64,000 nt of DNA from Hahella chejuensis KCTC 2396 (lineage in GTDB: Bacteria; Pseudomonadota; Gammaproteobacteria; Pseudomonadales; Oleiphilaceae): assembly GCF_000012985.1 (NCBI RefSeq), contig NC_007645.1, forward strand, positions 868,001 through 932,000, written 5' to 3'. Positions 9,077 through 18,114 of the stretch are shown piece after piece. The notes beneath the pieces were generated by a model that saw only the letters and a list, made by a program, of their open reading frames with translations, did no database searches and was not told the DNA's origin. The translations under genes were made by a program, and so were the position numbers. Each line of letters opens with the position of its first letter. The first letter of the stretch is position 1.

Positions 9077-9103
9077 GTTAGCCTGCCACCAGAACAGTCA
9101 TTA

Positions 9104-9814
9104 CTACCCCTGCTTCTTATAAATAGCGGTATTGTTGCTTTCGTCGCATTCGTCCACCTTGTAAGAATAATCCACCATGAAATGCAACTCGGCGTCAGGG
9201 TCGAATACCCAATAGCCAAGCCGGAACTTAACGCCGGCGGAAGCGCCGGGCGCCAGCGCGACGACAGGTTGGATGTCTGACGCGCCTGTGCCGGGGTCGT
9301 AAACTCGCGCGTCTGTTGCGGCCGACATGCCGACGCCTACATTAGTGACCACGATTTTTATGACGGACTCGCCGGTCGTAGAGTCCCACACCGGGTCGTA
9401 TACTGTGCGAATCACTAAATCCGGGCCGCTGCACTCGCTGACGCAGAGACAGTAATAACGCTCGCTGACGACGGTTTTTTCATGGGGCGTACCCATAAAA
9501 CAGGCCGTTTTCTCATCGAACTGATTGCCGTAGAGCCATACGTCTCTATCAGTCGGCGAGGGGAATGTGTCAAGGTTGTTGGATTTGCATACATAGGTGC
9601 GCTTTATGCCGTCATACGGCGCCAACTCACCTTCCGCCCGCCACCCCGTCCAGGCGCGACAGGTTTTCGGGCAGGTTAAGGGCCCCTCGTTTTCATAGAC
9701 GTTTGGGTACCAGCCGGCCTTGTAGTGGTTGGACACGCTGTCCTGGATGGGATCAGCGAAAGCGTTGGAGATCGCAAACAAAAGTGCGATAGCAATACAG
9801 CGAAGAAATGTCAT
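9104..9814 (-). CDS. Secreted hypothetical protein with CARDB-like domain
   Basis: Protein of 236 aa with a clear signal peptide (cleavage near AFA-D, residue 20) and a GGAGG site before the ATG. The middle is cysteine-rich, with paired cysteines in CPKTC and CLCVSEC. The C-terminal ~110 residues resemble a CARDB/Ig-like adhesion domain (DLVIRTVYDP, IVVTNVGVGMSA, LAPGASAGVKF, DECDESNNTA). Such domains occur in secreted hydrolases and surface proteins. No catalytic motif is visible. The gene is isolated, convergent with azlD. Confidence 0.7.
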   Translation of the reverse strand: MTFLRCIAIALLFAISNAFADPIQDSVSNHYKAGWYPNVYENEGPLTCPKTCRAWTGWRAEGELAPYDGIKRTYVCKSNNLDTFPSPTDRDVWLYGNQFDEKTACFMGTPHEKTVVSERYYCLCVSECSGPDLVIRTVYDPVWDSTTGESVIKIVVTNVGVGMSAATDARVYDPGTGASDIQPVVALAPGASAGVKFRLGYWVFDPDAELHFMVDYSYKVDECDESNNTAIYKKQG

Positions 9815-10420
9815 GGCTTCCCTCCATCATAATCCTGAAGTGATAAAGGCATCCTGCTCGGGCGTGAGAGTCCATGCCCAGTATGGATAGTTTAGATTCA
9901 GCGGGATTTTATTGGAAACAGAGGAAAGGAACTTATTGATTTAAGGTCGGGCGTTATTACATCGTTGAGCAATATGCGCTGTTTTTTGCAGCTAAAACAT
10001 CAATCCTTGAGATCAAATATAAAGGTTATGGACCTAAACTCCTTATTATAAACGTCCTCTGGCAGGCTTTTTAATTTGGCGAAAATTGGCGTGGATTCCC
10101 TCACGGCCGCAAGGGCGCTGAGATCGCAGTCTGAATTTCCGCTGCTTCAGTTTATTGCTTGCATAAATAAAAGGATAGGATGGCTGCAACCAGAAGCGCC
10201 GCCTGAGGGTGACGCGGCATTATCCTTATTTTGTTGAGAAGTTGTTATTTTTTTCTGGCGGACTGCTTAACATTGCCTACACTTAGGAAGACACAGCGAA
10301 TGCGCAGTCTGCCTCATCAGACCAGCGGTTCGAACCTCTCGAATGATGTTTTCTTGAACGCTACTCGGCCCCTGCTTGGGGCCTTTTTTTGTGCTTCCGT
10401 TTGAGGCGCCGCATGGCTTC
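9815..10420. other. Intergenic region with an orphan plus-strand terminator
   Basis: About 600 bases without a protein gene. The left part is AT-rich. The right end carries a good intrinsic terminator (10367-10390) that reads on the plus strand although no plus-strand gene precedes it, so a small non-coding transcript from roughly 10.2-10.39 kb is possible. A GGTTCGAACC stretch at 10327-10336 resembles a tRNA T-loop, but no tRNA fold can be built around it. Confidence 0.4.
10367..10390 (+). terminator. Orphan intrinsic terminator
   Basis: GGCCCC (10367-10372), loop TGCTT, GGGGCC (10378-10383), followed by seven T. It is oriented for plus-strand transcription; the neighbouring helicase gene is on the minus strand and ends at 10421. 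Confidence 0.7.
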
Positions 10421-12799
10421 TTACTTAACGTCTGAATTGTCATCAGGAGTTGAGTCTTGCGACCAAAACTGGAGAAGGGCGGTTTGCAGGCTTTTTGGCG
10501 TGCGGACGACCCGCGGGCGCCAATGCTGAGGCTCCAGGGCGGGATAGGGCGGTTTGGTGAAGCGGTCGTCAACCAGTATGACCACGCCTTTGTCTAATTC
10601 CGTGCGGATCACTCGTCCCGCGGCCTGCACCACTTTTTGCCAGCCTGGCAGTTGGTAGGCGTAGGCGAAGCCATCCATCCCCTGGCGTTCAAAGTAGGCG
10701 GAAACCTGCTCGTTAACCGGGCTGATCTGAGGGAGGCCGGGCCCAAGAATAATACAGCCCACCAGACTGTCGCCGACCATATCAATACTTTCCCCGTAGA
10801 CGCCGCCAATGACGGTAAAGCCCAGCAGATTCCTGGCCTTTCGAAAGCGCGCGAGAAACCGCTGTTGGTCCTCCTGGCTGGCCTGTCGGGTCTGCTGCAC
10901 GAATTCCACTTCGGGATACAGCGCCGCGAAGCGTTCGGTAAGCTGCTCCATGTAACTGAAGGCTGGAGTGAACGTCCAATAATTACCTGGTCGTGAAGCG
11001 ATGGTCTGGTGGATCAACGCGCACACCGCATCCAGTTGCGACTCTCTGCTGCGCAAACGGAAGTTCAGATAGGGCGCCACAAAAATTCCCAGATGCTCTG
11101 GCGGAAAGGGCGACAGGCTGCGCAGCCGACGCGGATTCTCTTCCAGTCCCAGTAGGTTCTGATAGTAGTAAGGCGGCGTCAATGTGGCGGAAAAAAGAGT
11201 GGCGCCATGGCAAGCCTGTAACATCGGGCGTAGTAAGCGTGCGGGAGACAGGCAACGTAAACTCAGGACGCGCTGCTGTTCCCAATGGCGTTCGAAGCAG
11301 GCGAAGTCGTCGCCAATGCTGGGGGCCAGGCGTATCCAGGCTTGCGCGTTGAAAATCGCTTCCTGTACCTGGCGGTTTAGTTCCGTGTCCGCCGGGGCGA
11401 GCAGGTCCTGAGGCGACATCAGCCAGTTCTCCGCTGCGGCGCAGAAGTCCTGCAAACGCCCTTCCAGCGCCTGCTGACCTTTGCCCGGCGCTTGCTCAGG
11501 GGTGATTTGCATTTGATTGATCGCCTTGGCGACGGCGTTGGCGTCCTTCTTCAGCGCCTTACACTGACGTCCGATGCGGTTGAACGGGGCTTCGGACAGC
11601 TCCGCTGAGAACAGGTCACGCGCCCGGTCAGGCAGGTTATGCGCTTCATCCGCCAGCAGGCCGACACGGTTGCGGGTGAAAAGGCTGTCGGACCTGACCT
11701 GTGGTGAAAATGCGTAGTTATAGTCTCCTATCAGGACGTCCACCCAGGGGGCCAGTTCGCCTTGTAAACCGTGTGGGCAGAGGTCGTGTTTCAAGGCGAT
11801 GTCCCGCAAGCGCTCTCCGTCCAGCCACGCCGCCGCCAGGGCTTCTTCCCGCGCCTCCGGCAGGCGCTGATAAAAGTCTCTGCGCCGTGGGCAGTCCAGA
11901 GGATCGCAAACAGAGTCGCCGCCGCAGATGCGCTCGCGCGCATGCAGATGCAGGACGCGCAGAGAGGTTGTATGTAAGCGCATATCCCGTAATGCTTTTA
12001 GGGCCGCTTCCTGGGACGAGGTCTTGGCGGTAATTAACATCACCTGATCCAGATGGCCTTCGCCCATGGCTTTCAATGCCGGGAAGAGCGTCGCCAGGGA
12101 CTTGCCGCTGCCGGTGGGCGCCTCTATCAGCGCCTGCCCCGCGTCGCGAAGGCTTAGATAAGTCTGACGCGCCAGCTCTCGTTGGCCTGGGCGAAATCCG
12201 CTGTAGGGAAAATCCAGATCGCGCAGCAGAGCGTTGCGTTCAAAACGGTGTTGCGTCAGGCTCCGATACCAGTCTTGCAGACGCTGAAATAGCGCGTCGC
12301 TTTCCTGTTGCGCCTCCTCGCAGGACATCTCATTGTCAAAGCGCGTCTGCTCCATATCCGGAACACGCACATAGTTCAGACGCAACCTGCTCGGCGTTGG
12401 CGGCGGCGCTGTTTGCTCCTGTCGCCACAACAGGGCATACAGCAGCAGTTGCAGTCGGTGTCTTTCCGCGAGGCCTAGCGGAAGTCGTTGCGGGTCCTGG
12501 CGTAGCGTTTTGATCTCTTCGAACAACACATGGTCGTCCGCAACGCGGAGCCCGTCTATGCGGCCTTGCAGCTGCAATTGGAAGTCCGCTTCGGAGAGCG
12601 TGATCTTTACCGGGGCTTCACTGACATAATCCGCCGGCCAGCTTTCCTGTACTTGCTTGTGCGCAAGCTGTCCTTCGCGGGCGCTGGCGGTTTCCCGGTC
12701 TTGATGGTCCAGGTCGCCCAATTGCGCGAGGAAATGAGCCGCTTCCCGGACGCTGAGCTTGTAAGTGAGTTTGTCGGATGCAGACGTTTTTATAGCCAA
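10421..12799 (-). CDS. Nuclease-helicase fusion: PD-(D/E)XK domain plus Rad3/DinG-type helicase
   Basis: 792-aa DNA repair enzyme. The N-terminal ~130 residues look like a RecB/Cas4-type nuclease: Asp82 in GRIDG, Glu95/Lys97 in EEIK, then Q117...Y121. An XPD/DinG-family superfamily 2 helicase follows, with Walker A APTGSGKS near 230, four cysteines suited to an Fe-S cluster (RICGG, SVCDP, LDCPR, DLCPH), and the DEAH box in LLADEAHNLPDRARD. Motif VI-like QAAGRVIRTELDKG lies near the C-terminus. The TTG start overlaps the end of the upstream VRR-NUC nuclease gene by 10 bases, so both come from one operon. Together they probably process damaged or cross-linked DNA; this is inference from the families. 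Confidence 0.88.
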   Translation of the reverse strand: MAIKTSASDKLTYKLSVREAAHFLAQLGDLDHQDRETASAREGQLAHKQVQESWPADYVSEAPVKITLSEADFQLQLQGRIDGLRVADDHVLFEEIKTLRQDPQRLPLGLAERHRLQLLLYALLWRQEQTAPPPTPSRLRLNYVRVPDMEQTRFDNEMSCEEAQQESDALFQRLQDWYRSLTQHRFERNALLRDLDFPYSGFRPGQRELARQTYLSLRDAGQALIEAPTGSGKSLATLFPALKAMGEGHLDQVMLITAKTSSQEAALKALRDMRLHTTSLRVLHLHARERICGGDSVCDPLDCPRRRDFYQRLPEAREEALAAAWLDGERLRDIALKHDLCPHGLQGELAPWVDVLIGDYNYAFSPQVRSDSLFTRNRVGLLADEAHNLPDRARDLFSAELSEAPFNRIGRQCKALKKDANAVAKAINQMQITPEQAPGKGQQALEGRLQDFCAAAENWLMSPQDLLAPADTELNRQVQEAIFNAQAWIRLAPSIGDDFACFERHWEQQRVLSLRCLSPARLLRPMLQACHGATLFSATLTPPYYYQNLLGLEENPRRLRSLSPFPPEHLGIFVAPYLNFRLRSRESQLDAVCALIHQTIASRPGNYWTFTPAFSYMEQLTERFAALYPEVEFVQQTRQASQEDQQRFLARFRKARNLLGFTVIGGVYGESIDMVGDSLVGCIILGPGLPQISPVNEQVSAYFERQGMDGFAYAYQLPGWQKVVQAAGRVIRTELDKGVVILVDDRFTKPPYPALEPQHWRPRVVRTPKSLQTALLQFWSQDSTPDDNSDVK

Positions 12800-14454
12800 G
12801 TGACCTGAACCAGTTGATAGGGAATGTCGTTTTTCTCGAACGTCGCCATCCAGCGTTTTTGATTGGGTTGCAGACTGTCGGTGGGGCTTTTCACTTCCAG
12901 CAATTCATAGCCTCCCTGCTCGGGGAAATGAATCAAGTCAGGAAAACCGCTGCCATTCTCCCGCAAGTCCCGCAGCATGCGTTGAAAGACAGCTCGCCAA
13001 TGCTCGCGAGGAATGCGCTCCAACGCCAGACTTATACAGTCTTCCCCTGCTTCCGGCCAGCCGACGAAGGGATTGCTCAGGCCAAACTTCTCTCGCCATC
13101 GCCCTATGACGACATTGACCCACTCCTCTGAGTCTATTAAAGCGAAAGCAGTTTGGATCAGCACACTACGCTTTTTAGTAAAGCCGGCGTCGTAAAGGTC
13201 ATGGGGACGATGCTGATACGGATGGCTGAAAGCGCCGGCGACGGGAGCGAAAACCGCGGGCCAGAAGGTCAGACCGAATACCGCATTGAATAACCAGTTC
13301 TCCACATACGCACAGACGCCGCCTTCTGTCGCGACTTCCTGGCGCACCAGCTCTTCCACCCGCAATTCAGGGTGAGCGGCGATGGTGAGTGAGCGCTGCG
13401 CGGGCCGAAAAGGCTTGCTGCGGGGCATGGTGTGGCCGAGGACTTTGATGCATTTATCGCGAAACTGCTCGGCGAAAATCAATTCGGCTTCAGTATGCGG
13501 CGCGTCAATAATGGCGGCGCACAGGTCGCGCGCTTCGGCGTATTTCTCCTGTTTGAACAGGATACGGGCGCGGCGCTCCCGCGAGGGCGGCGCCTCCGTA
13601 CGCTGGTAAACCTGATAAGCCAGATCCAGGTCCTGTAAGCGTTCCAGGTCGCGGGCGATTTTATTGCAGAAACGGTCGTGACGACGGCGCAGTGCGGCGT
13701 TATCTCCCGGCGCAGGCGTTTTGGCGATGATATCGGCGCAAATCTGTGAACTCAGGGATTCCAATGACGCATACTCGTCCGCCAACGCCACCAGTTGTTT
13801 GATGCGGTCAATGTCCTCGCGAGTGGCGAACAGCCTGTGCTCAGGATCAAGCTGATAGGTTTCGTAGCGAATGACGCCCAGGTCGGAAGTGACGAACGTG
13901 GTCAGGTCCTGGTAGAGGTTGCCGAAAAACAGTAATCGGAACAGCAACACCAGTTCAGTGTGATTGAGTTGTAGAAATCGATAGGCGTCATGTTGGTAAA
14001 TATCCGCACACGCCAGCTCAAGGTTTTCGAGCAGCATGTCGCGTTTACTGCTGCGAGGGGCGTCCGCGCGCCAGCCTTGCCGGATTTCTTCTTTGGTCAG
14101 CAGCGCAAGCAGCGTTGACGCCTCGGCGTCAGGGTTGAACTCAATCCAGCCGGCGCTCGCCAGAACATCCAGATCGTCGTTGAGATGGGGAATTTCCGCA
14201 TACGCCAGTTTGTCGCAGCGAAACAGGGGGCCTTTACGACCATACAGACGCACCAGCAATGCCTGTTGCGTGCGCGACAATTTGCGAAAACCGCGTATGT
14301 ATGCGCTTTCCTCCGCGCTCAGGAGGTTGGCGTATTGCGCCTCCACGCAGTTCAATAAAGTGTGGAAGTTGTCGAGATAATAAAACGGCTGCAGTGGCGT
14401 GGTCTGGGCTGTTTCTGAAGCGGCGGCGGTATGGATCGCGATTTGATCAGACAT
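12790..14454 (-). CDS. FAN1-like VRR-NUC structure-specific nuclease
   Basis: 554-aa protein resembling bacterial FAN1 homologues, which cut branched DNA and act in interstrand cross-link repair. The C-terminal VRR-NUC domain is unmistakable: GFPDLIHFP supplies the metal-binding Asp, LLEVKSPTD the E-V-K, followed by LQPNQKRWM. The N-terminal half is helical (QALLVRLYGRKGPLFR, a SAP/winged-helix-like region), and the centre contains TPR-like helices around YQVYQRTEAPPSRERRARILFKQ (split here by description only), as in FAN1. First gene of a two-gene operon with the nuclease-helicase. Whether it is limited to cross-link repair cannot be told from sequence. Confidence 0.87.
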   Translation of the reverse strand: MSDQIAIHTAAASETAQTTPLQPFYYLDNFHTLLNCVEAQYANLLSAEESAYIRGFRKLSRTQQALLVRLYGRKGPLFRCDKLAYAEIPHLNDDLDVLASAGWIEFNPDAEASTLLALLTKEEIRQGWRADAPRSSKRDMLLENLELACADIYQHDAYRFLQLNHTELVLLFRLLFFGNLYQDLTTFVTSDLGVIRYETYQLDPEHRLFATREDIDRIKQLVALADEYASLESLSSQICADIIAKTPAPGDNAALRRRHDRFCNKIARDLERLQDLDLAYQVYQRTEAPPSRERRARILFKQEKYAEARDLCAAIIDAPHTEAELIFAEQFRDKCIKVLGHTMPRSKPFRPAQRSLTIAAHPELRVEELVRQEVATEGGVCAYVENWLFNAVFGLTFWPAVFAPVAGAFSHPYQHRPHDLYDAGFTKKRSVLIQTAFALIDSEEWVNVVIGRWREKFGLSNPFVGWPEAGEDCISLALERIPREHWRAVFQRMLRDLRENGSGFPDLIHFPEQGGYELLEVKSPTDSLQPNQKRWMATFEKNDIPYQLVQVTWL

Positions 14455-14463
14455 AAGACGGCG

Positions 14464-15465
14464 TCAGGTAATGCTGCGGCGTTGGAATTTGTTGCGATAT
14501 TCTTTCGGCGTTAGCCCGGTTTTCTGTCGGAACAGTTTGGTGAATGAGCTGACGTCTTCATAGCCTACCGCCAAGGTAATCTGACTGACATTGTCAGAGG
14601 TCTCCTCCAACAGTTTTTTAGCCTGCTCCAGGCGCAGCGTCTGCAGGTAACCGAGCGGCGTGTCGCCGGTGGCGGCCTTAAAGCGCCGGGCCAGGGTGCG
14701 AGGGCTCATATTGAAACGGACCGCCAGATCGTCGATACGTACGTCCTGGCCGCAGTGGGTTTCCAGCCAGTTTTGCACCCGCAGCACATCTTCGTCGCGG
14801 TGATACTTGCGCGCCCGCATGGAGGAGTAGCTGGACTGATAAGTGCGGCCCATGTCGATGACGAAGGTCTTGGCGGTCTGCACCGCCACTTCGTGTCCGC
14901 AGAAGTGTTCGATTAGATACAGGCACAGGTCCAGCCAGGCGATGCCGCCGCCGGAGCAGAATACGTTTTCGGAGGCGGTGAGCATTTGCTCCGGTCGCAG
15001 ATCCACCTTGGGATAACGTTGCCGGAACATGTCCACGAAGGCCCAGTGGGTGGTTGCAGTGCGGTTGTCGAGAATGCCGGCTTCCGCCATAAAGAAAGCG
15101 CCGGTGCAGTTGCCGGCGATGACCGTCCCCTGGCTGTTCATGTTTTTCAGAACATCAATCAGCTGAGGGTTTTGCGCCAGTGTTTTCTCGATGTCGCCGG
15201 CGATAGAGGGAATAACCAGGATGTCGCTCGGCTCAATGGCGTCAAAACAGGCGTCAGCCTGAATCAGCAGCCGGTTATGGCAGCGCACTGGTTGCGAATC
15301 CCGGGTGGCCACGCGAATGTTGAACTTGGGATGGGGCTGGCTGCGTTGAATGTGATTCCAGGTGACCCCGGCCATGGCCAGCAAATCCACCACGCCGGTG
15401 ATGGCGGAAGATACCGCGTAATCGAAACCGAGAATTGTGACTTGTTGCATGCTTTTACTCGTCAT
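14464..15465 (-). CDS. GlxA-family regulator (DJ-1/PfpI plus AraC HTH)
   Basis: Transcriptional regulator of 333 aa. Residues ~1-190 form a DJ-1/PfpI-like domain (VTILGFDYAVSSAITGVVDLL, with GNCTGAFFMAEAGIL at the nucleophile-elbow position). Residues ~225-325 contain the AraC-type double helix-turn-helix (MSPRTLARRFKAATGDTP, then LAVGYEDVSSFTKLFRQKTG). Such regulators often control amine, betaine or arginine catabolism, but no catabolic gene is adjacent. It lies 9 bases before the FAN1-like operon on the same strand and could be co-transcribed with it. Confidence 0.88.
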   Translation of the reverse strand: MTSKSMQQVTILGFDYAVSSAITGVVDLLAMAGVTWNHIQRSQPHPKFNIRVATRDSQPVRCHNRLLIQADACFDAIEPSDILVIPSIAGDIEKTLAQNPQLIDVLKNMNSQGTVIAGNCTGAFFMAEAGILDNRTATTHWAFVDMFRQRYPKVDLRPEQMLTASENVFCSGGGIAWLDLCLYLIEHFCGHEVAVQTAKTFVIDMGRTYQSSYSSMRARKYHRDEDVLRVQNWLETHCGQDVRIDDLAVRFNMSPRTLARRFKAATGDTPLGYLQTLRLEQAKKLLEETSDNVSQITLAVGYEDVSSFTKLFRQKTGLTPKEYRNKFQRRSIT

Positions 15466-15548
15466 CGCTTGGATTGGCTATATTAGCCTAAAAAATGTCG
15501 AAACAGACAGTGTTGAAGAAGCGTGATGCATGACATTCTGCCCTGGCC

Positions 15549-15670
15549 AACCAGATAGCGGCCTAACAGCTATCCTTTCTGGTTTGATTTGTCTCATACG
15601 CACCGCGTCAGCGGTACTTATCAGCCCATGTCCGACGGCTTCCATGAAGGCGCCGGGCGTGGGTTTTTTT
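15549..15670 (+). ncRNA. Candidate structured RNA with terminal intrinsic terminator
   Basis: Three consecutive hairpins and a T-run lie in the gap between divergent genes. Stem 1: AACCA-GATAGC (15549-15559) with GCTATC-x5-TGGTT (15569-15584). Stem 2: ACCGC-GTCA-GCGGT (15602-15615). Stem 3: CCCATGTCCG (15625-15634) with CGGGCGTGGG (15654-15663), all ten positions pairing if two G-U pairs are allowed, followed by seven T. It may be a small RNA or a leader attenuator about 100 bases upstream of the gene at 15772. It matches no riboswitch I recognise. Confidence 0.5.
15625..15670 (+). terminator. Intrinsic terminator of the candidate RNA
   Basis: 10-bp stem (two G-U pairs) followed by TTTTTTT at 15664-15670. 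The loop itself can form a small CTTC/GAAG stem. No plus-strand protein gene lies upstream. Confidence 0.6.
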
Positions 15671-15771
15671 ATGGATAAACCCTCACTATACTCACTATGA
15701 GAACTCAGATACGTTGTCTCTTAGTTTTTGCGAAATAAATTATTAGAACAAGCTGTTACAGGAGATCGCCA

Positions 15772-16038
15772 ATGAGTATGGCGGAAGAGAGCCGACAGGC
15801 AAAAATGATTTCGGAAATGCGGGGCTTCATTAAGAAAGTGCTGATGGACCCTACCATTCCGGTCAAGTGCATGGAAATCGCACGCAGATTGCACCAGGAG
15901 AAAGACGCAGAGCGCAAAATTGCGGATGAGATCAGCGCCAGCACGACCATTCGCATCCCCGAAAATATGAGCGATGCGGACAAATTATTCCTGGATGTGG
16001 TCAACGAAGTATTGGAGGACGAGTCGGCGCTGTACTGA
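15772..16038 (+). CDS. Small conserved hypothetical protein (88 aa)
   Basis: Hydrophilic, probably helical cytoplasmic protein, not recognised. It is charged throughout (RRLHQEKDAERKIADEI) and has an acidic C-terminus. CAGGAG lies before the ATG at 15772; a second ATG at 15778 is also possible. Codon use matches the neighbours, and a terminator-bearing leader precedes it. No domain or catalytic motif is visible. Confidence 0.65.
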   Translation: MSMAEESRQAKMISEMRGFIKKVLMDPTIPVKCMEIARRLHQEKDAERKIADEISASTTIRIPENMSDADKLFLDVVNEVLEDESALY

Positions 16039-16114
16039 TTCGCGCAGGCCGGGCTCTCCGGCCATTATCGATTGACGCGCCTGACGGGAACTCGTGTCGG
16101 GCGCTGCGCGCATC

Positions 16115-17038
16115 TTACTCTTGCATGATCAGTTTGTAGGCGTACAACGCCGCGTCTTTATCGCTGACGACGTAAAGGGTCCCGCTCTTGGAGTCGTAAG
16201 CGACGCCTTCCGCTTTTCTCACTGCTTTGAACTTGCCGGGCGCCTTTGCAGGACGCATCAGCTCAGCAGACCCCTTCACCTGTCCGCTTTGCAAGTCATA
16301 AAAAAAGACCCGCGCTGCTTTGTCACTGACGATAGCCAACAGGTTATGTTCAGGGATCACCGTCAGGCCGGAGTAGTCGATGTCGTCTAAGGCGGTATCG
16401 TCGTCACTGACGCCTGTTTCGCTTAGTTTCACTGTTTTAATGACACGATTCAGGTCGCTGCTGAGGTGTATCAGCACGCCGGGCTCTCCTTCCTTTATGA
16501 CATAAAAGGAACCATCGACAGGGTTCCAGGCGATGCCTTCCAGGCCTTTGTTTGCGCCGCCCTGACTGAAGTAGGGGGCGGCTTGGGAGAAACCTTCTAC
16601 CGCTGACAGCTTGCGACGCTCGATCAGTTGCTTGTTACCGGGATTAATAATGAAGAGTTCGTTGCTCTCTTCTTTAACGGCGATCAGGCGGCTGTTTTTT
16701 GCATCATAGGCAACGCCTTCAAAGCCTGCGCCCGTCACATCCAGGCTATCTATAATCGCGCCTCCGGCGTTCAACCGAAACAGCTTGGCGGTATCGTCGC
16801 TGACTGTCCATAAGTCGCCGTTCGCCCCCATACTCAGGCCGGACGGCTCGGTCAATCCCTGTGCTTTGTTTTTGATGGAGGGCGACTCGGTGAGCTGTAG
16901 TGAGATCTCTATGGCCTCTGCATGCGCAACCAGGCCGACGCTGAATGTGATCGAAGCGGCCAGCCTCAGGCTGTGTTTGATGCAATGAGTAAGGTGGCCG
17001 GAAAATGCGGATAATCGGATGACTGGCGAACGGCGCAT
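16115..17038 (-). CDS. SdiA-regulated / esterase-like phytase-type beta-propeller protein
   Basis: Exported protein of 307 aa with repeated propeller blades. Signals are EPSGLSMGANGDLWTVSDD, GFEGVAYDAKNSRLIAV, KGLEGIAWNPVDGSFYVI, and a final KAEGVAYDSKSGTLYVVSD (each read separately). This matches the SdiA-regulated domain family, a calcium-binding propeller of uncertain function. The first ~40 residues include a hydrophobic export segment ending near AEA. The stretch before it is long, so the true start may be a little downstream of 17038. Transcribed alone. Confidence 0.8.
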   Translation of the reverse strand: MRRSPVIRLSAFSGHLTHCIKHSLRLAASITFSVGLVAHAEAIEISLQLTESPSIKNKAQGLTEPSGLSMGANGDLWTVSDDTAKLFRLNAGGAIIDSLDVTGAGFEGVAYDAKNSRLIAVKEESNELFIINPGNKQLIERRKLSAVEGFSQAAPYFSQGGANKGLEGIAWNPVDGSFYVIKEGEPGVLIHLSSDLNRVIKTVKLSETGVSDDDTALDDIDYSGLTVIPEHNLLAIVSDKAARVFFYDLQSGQVKGSAELMRPAKAPGKFKAVRKAEGVAYDSKSGTLYVVSDKDAALYAYKLIMQE

Positions 17039-17286
17039 AAATTTGATGACAAATAATTGCTGAAGATGTTGGGCCGCTATTGTAGTGGAAATTTCAGCGC
17101 AGCACTCAGTAAAGCTGTTGCAGGCCTTTATGGGTGGGCGTTTGCAACGAGTCTCAGGCAGATATGCGTAGACTATTATTGTTAGAATTCAAAATAATTA
17201 TTGAGAATTAATTTTGAGCTACTTATGATTTTTAAGGGTTATGATAAGTACTTTTGTTTAGTGATATAAGGAATTCGAGGGAAGTC

Positions 17287-18114
17287 ATGAAAAGCATATT
17301 CGCGTTTATTCTGCTCACACTCTCCACTTTTACCATGGCGGATACCTGGGATGAGATCAGTAAAGAAGGCAAGATTACCCTGGGGGTCGCCAATGAGCGC
17401 CCTTATGGTTACCTCACTCCCATGGGAGAGCCCGCCGGTGAAGCGCCGTCCATCGCCATGTACGTGCTGGACAAACTCGGCGTGGACGACGTGGAAGTGG
17501 TGGTGACAGAGTTCGGCTCTCTGATTCCCGGGCTGAAAGCTGGCCGGTTCGACGTCATTGCCGCCGGCATGTATGTGAACCCTAAGCGGTGCAAACAGGT
17601 GCTGTTTTCCAATCCGACTTACACTATCGGCGAGGGCTTTCTGGTGCTGGACGGCAATCCCAAAGGGTTACATGGTTACGGTGATGTGAAAAAAGCGGAT
17701 GGAGTAAAAATGGGCGTTATGGCTGGCGCCGTAGAGTTCGGTTACGCCAAAAAGTTCGGCGTGCCGCTGGATCGTATTGTGACACTGCCGGATTATCCTG
17801 CTGGCGTAGCGGCGCTGAAAGCCGGACGTATTGATGCATTGGCGGGGACCAGTCTCACCATGGCGCAATTGGCGCAGAAAGACGAGCGGGTTGAATTGGC
17901 GCAGCCGTTTGATGAACTGAAGATCGAAGGCGAGTCTGTCAAAGGCTATGGCGCATTCGGTTTCCGTAAAGGCGATGAAACCTTGCGCGACAACTTCAAT
18001 CGAGTGCTGGATGGCTTCCTGGGAACGGAGCAACACGTCAGCATGGTGGAAGAATACGGTTTTGGTAAACACACCTTACCGGGAGACGTCACTACTCAGG
18101 AGCTGTGCAACTAA
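17287..18114 (+). CDS. ehuB: Ectoine/hydroxyectoine ABC transporter, substrate-binding protein
   Basis: Periplasmic SBP_bac_3-type binding protein of 275 aa that captures ectoine or hydroxyectoine. The ATG at 17287 has GAGGGA eight bases upstream and gives a signal peptide ending near TMA-D. The mature sequence begins with the family pattern GKITLGVANERPYGY, then EAPSIAMYVLDKLG and AGMYVNPKRCKQV, which fit the EhuB group. It leads a tight four-gene operon (B-C-D-A) whose start and stop codons overlap. The upstream region is AT-rich and should hold the promoter. Substrate assignment rests on resemblance to EhuB and gene order. Confidence 0.85.
   Translation: MKSIFAFILLTLSTFTMADTWDEISKEGKITLGVANERPYGYLTPMGEPAGEAPSIAMYVLDKLGVDDVEVVVTEFGSLIPGLKAGRFDVIAAGMYVNPKRCKQVLFSNPTYTIGEGFLVLDGNPKGLHGYGDVKKADGVKMGVMAGAVEFGYAKKFGVPLDRIVTLPDYPAGVAALKAGRIDALAGTSLTMAQLAQKDERVELAQPFDELKIEGESVKGYGAFGFRKGDETLRDNFNRVLDGFLGTEQHVSMVEEYGFGKHTLPGDVTTQELCN

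Noticed and set aside
10320..10345. Possible tRNA from a GGTTCGAACC T-loop-like sequence
   Set aside because: No acceptor stem, anticodon arm or pairing T-stem can be built around it.
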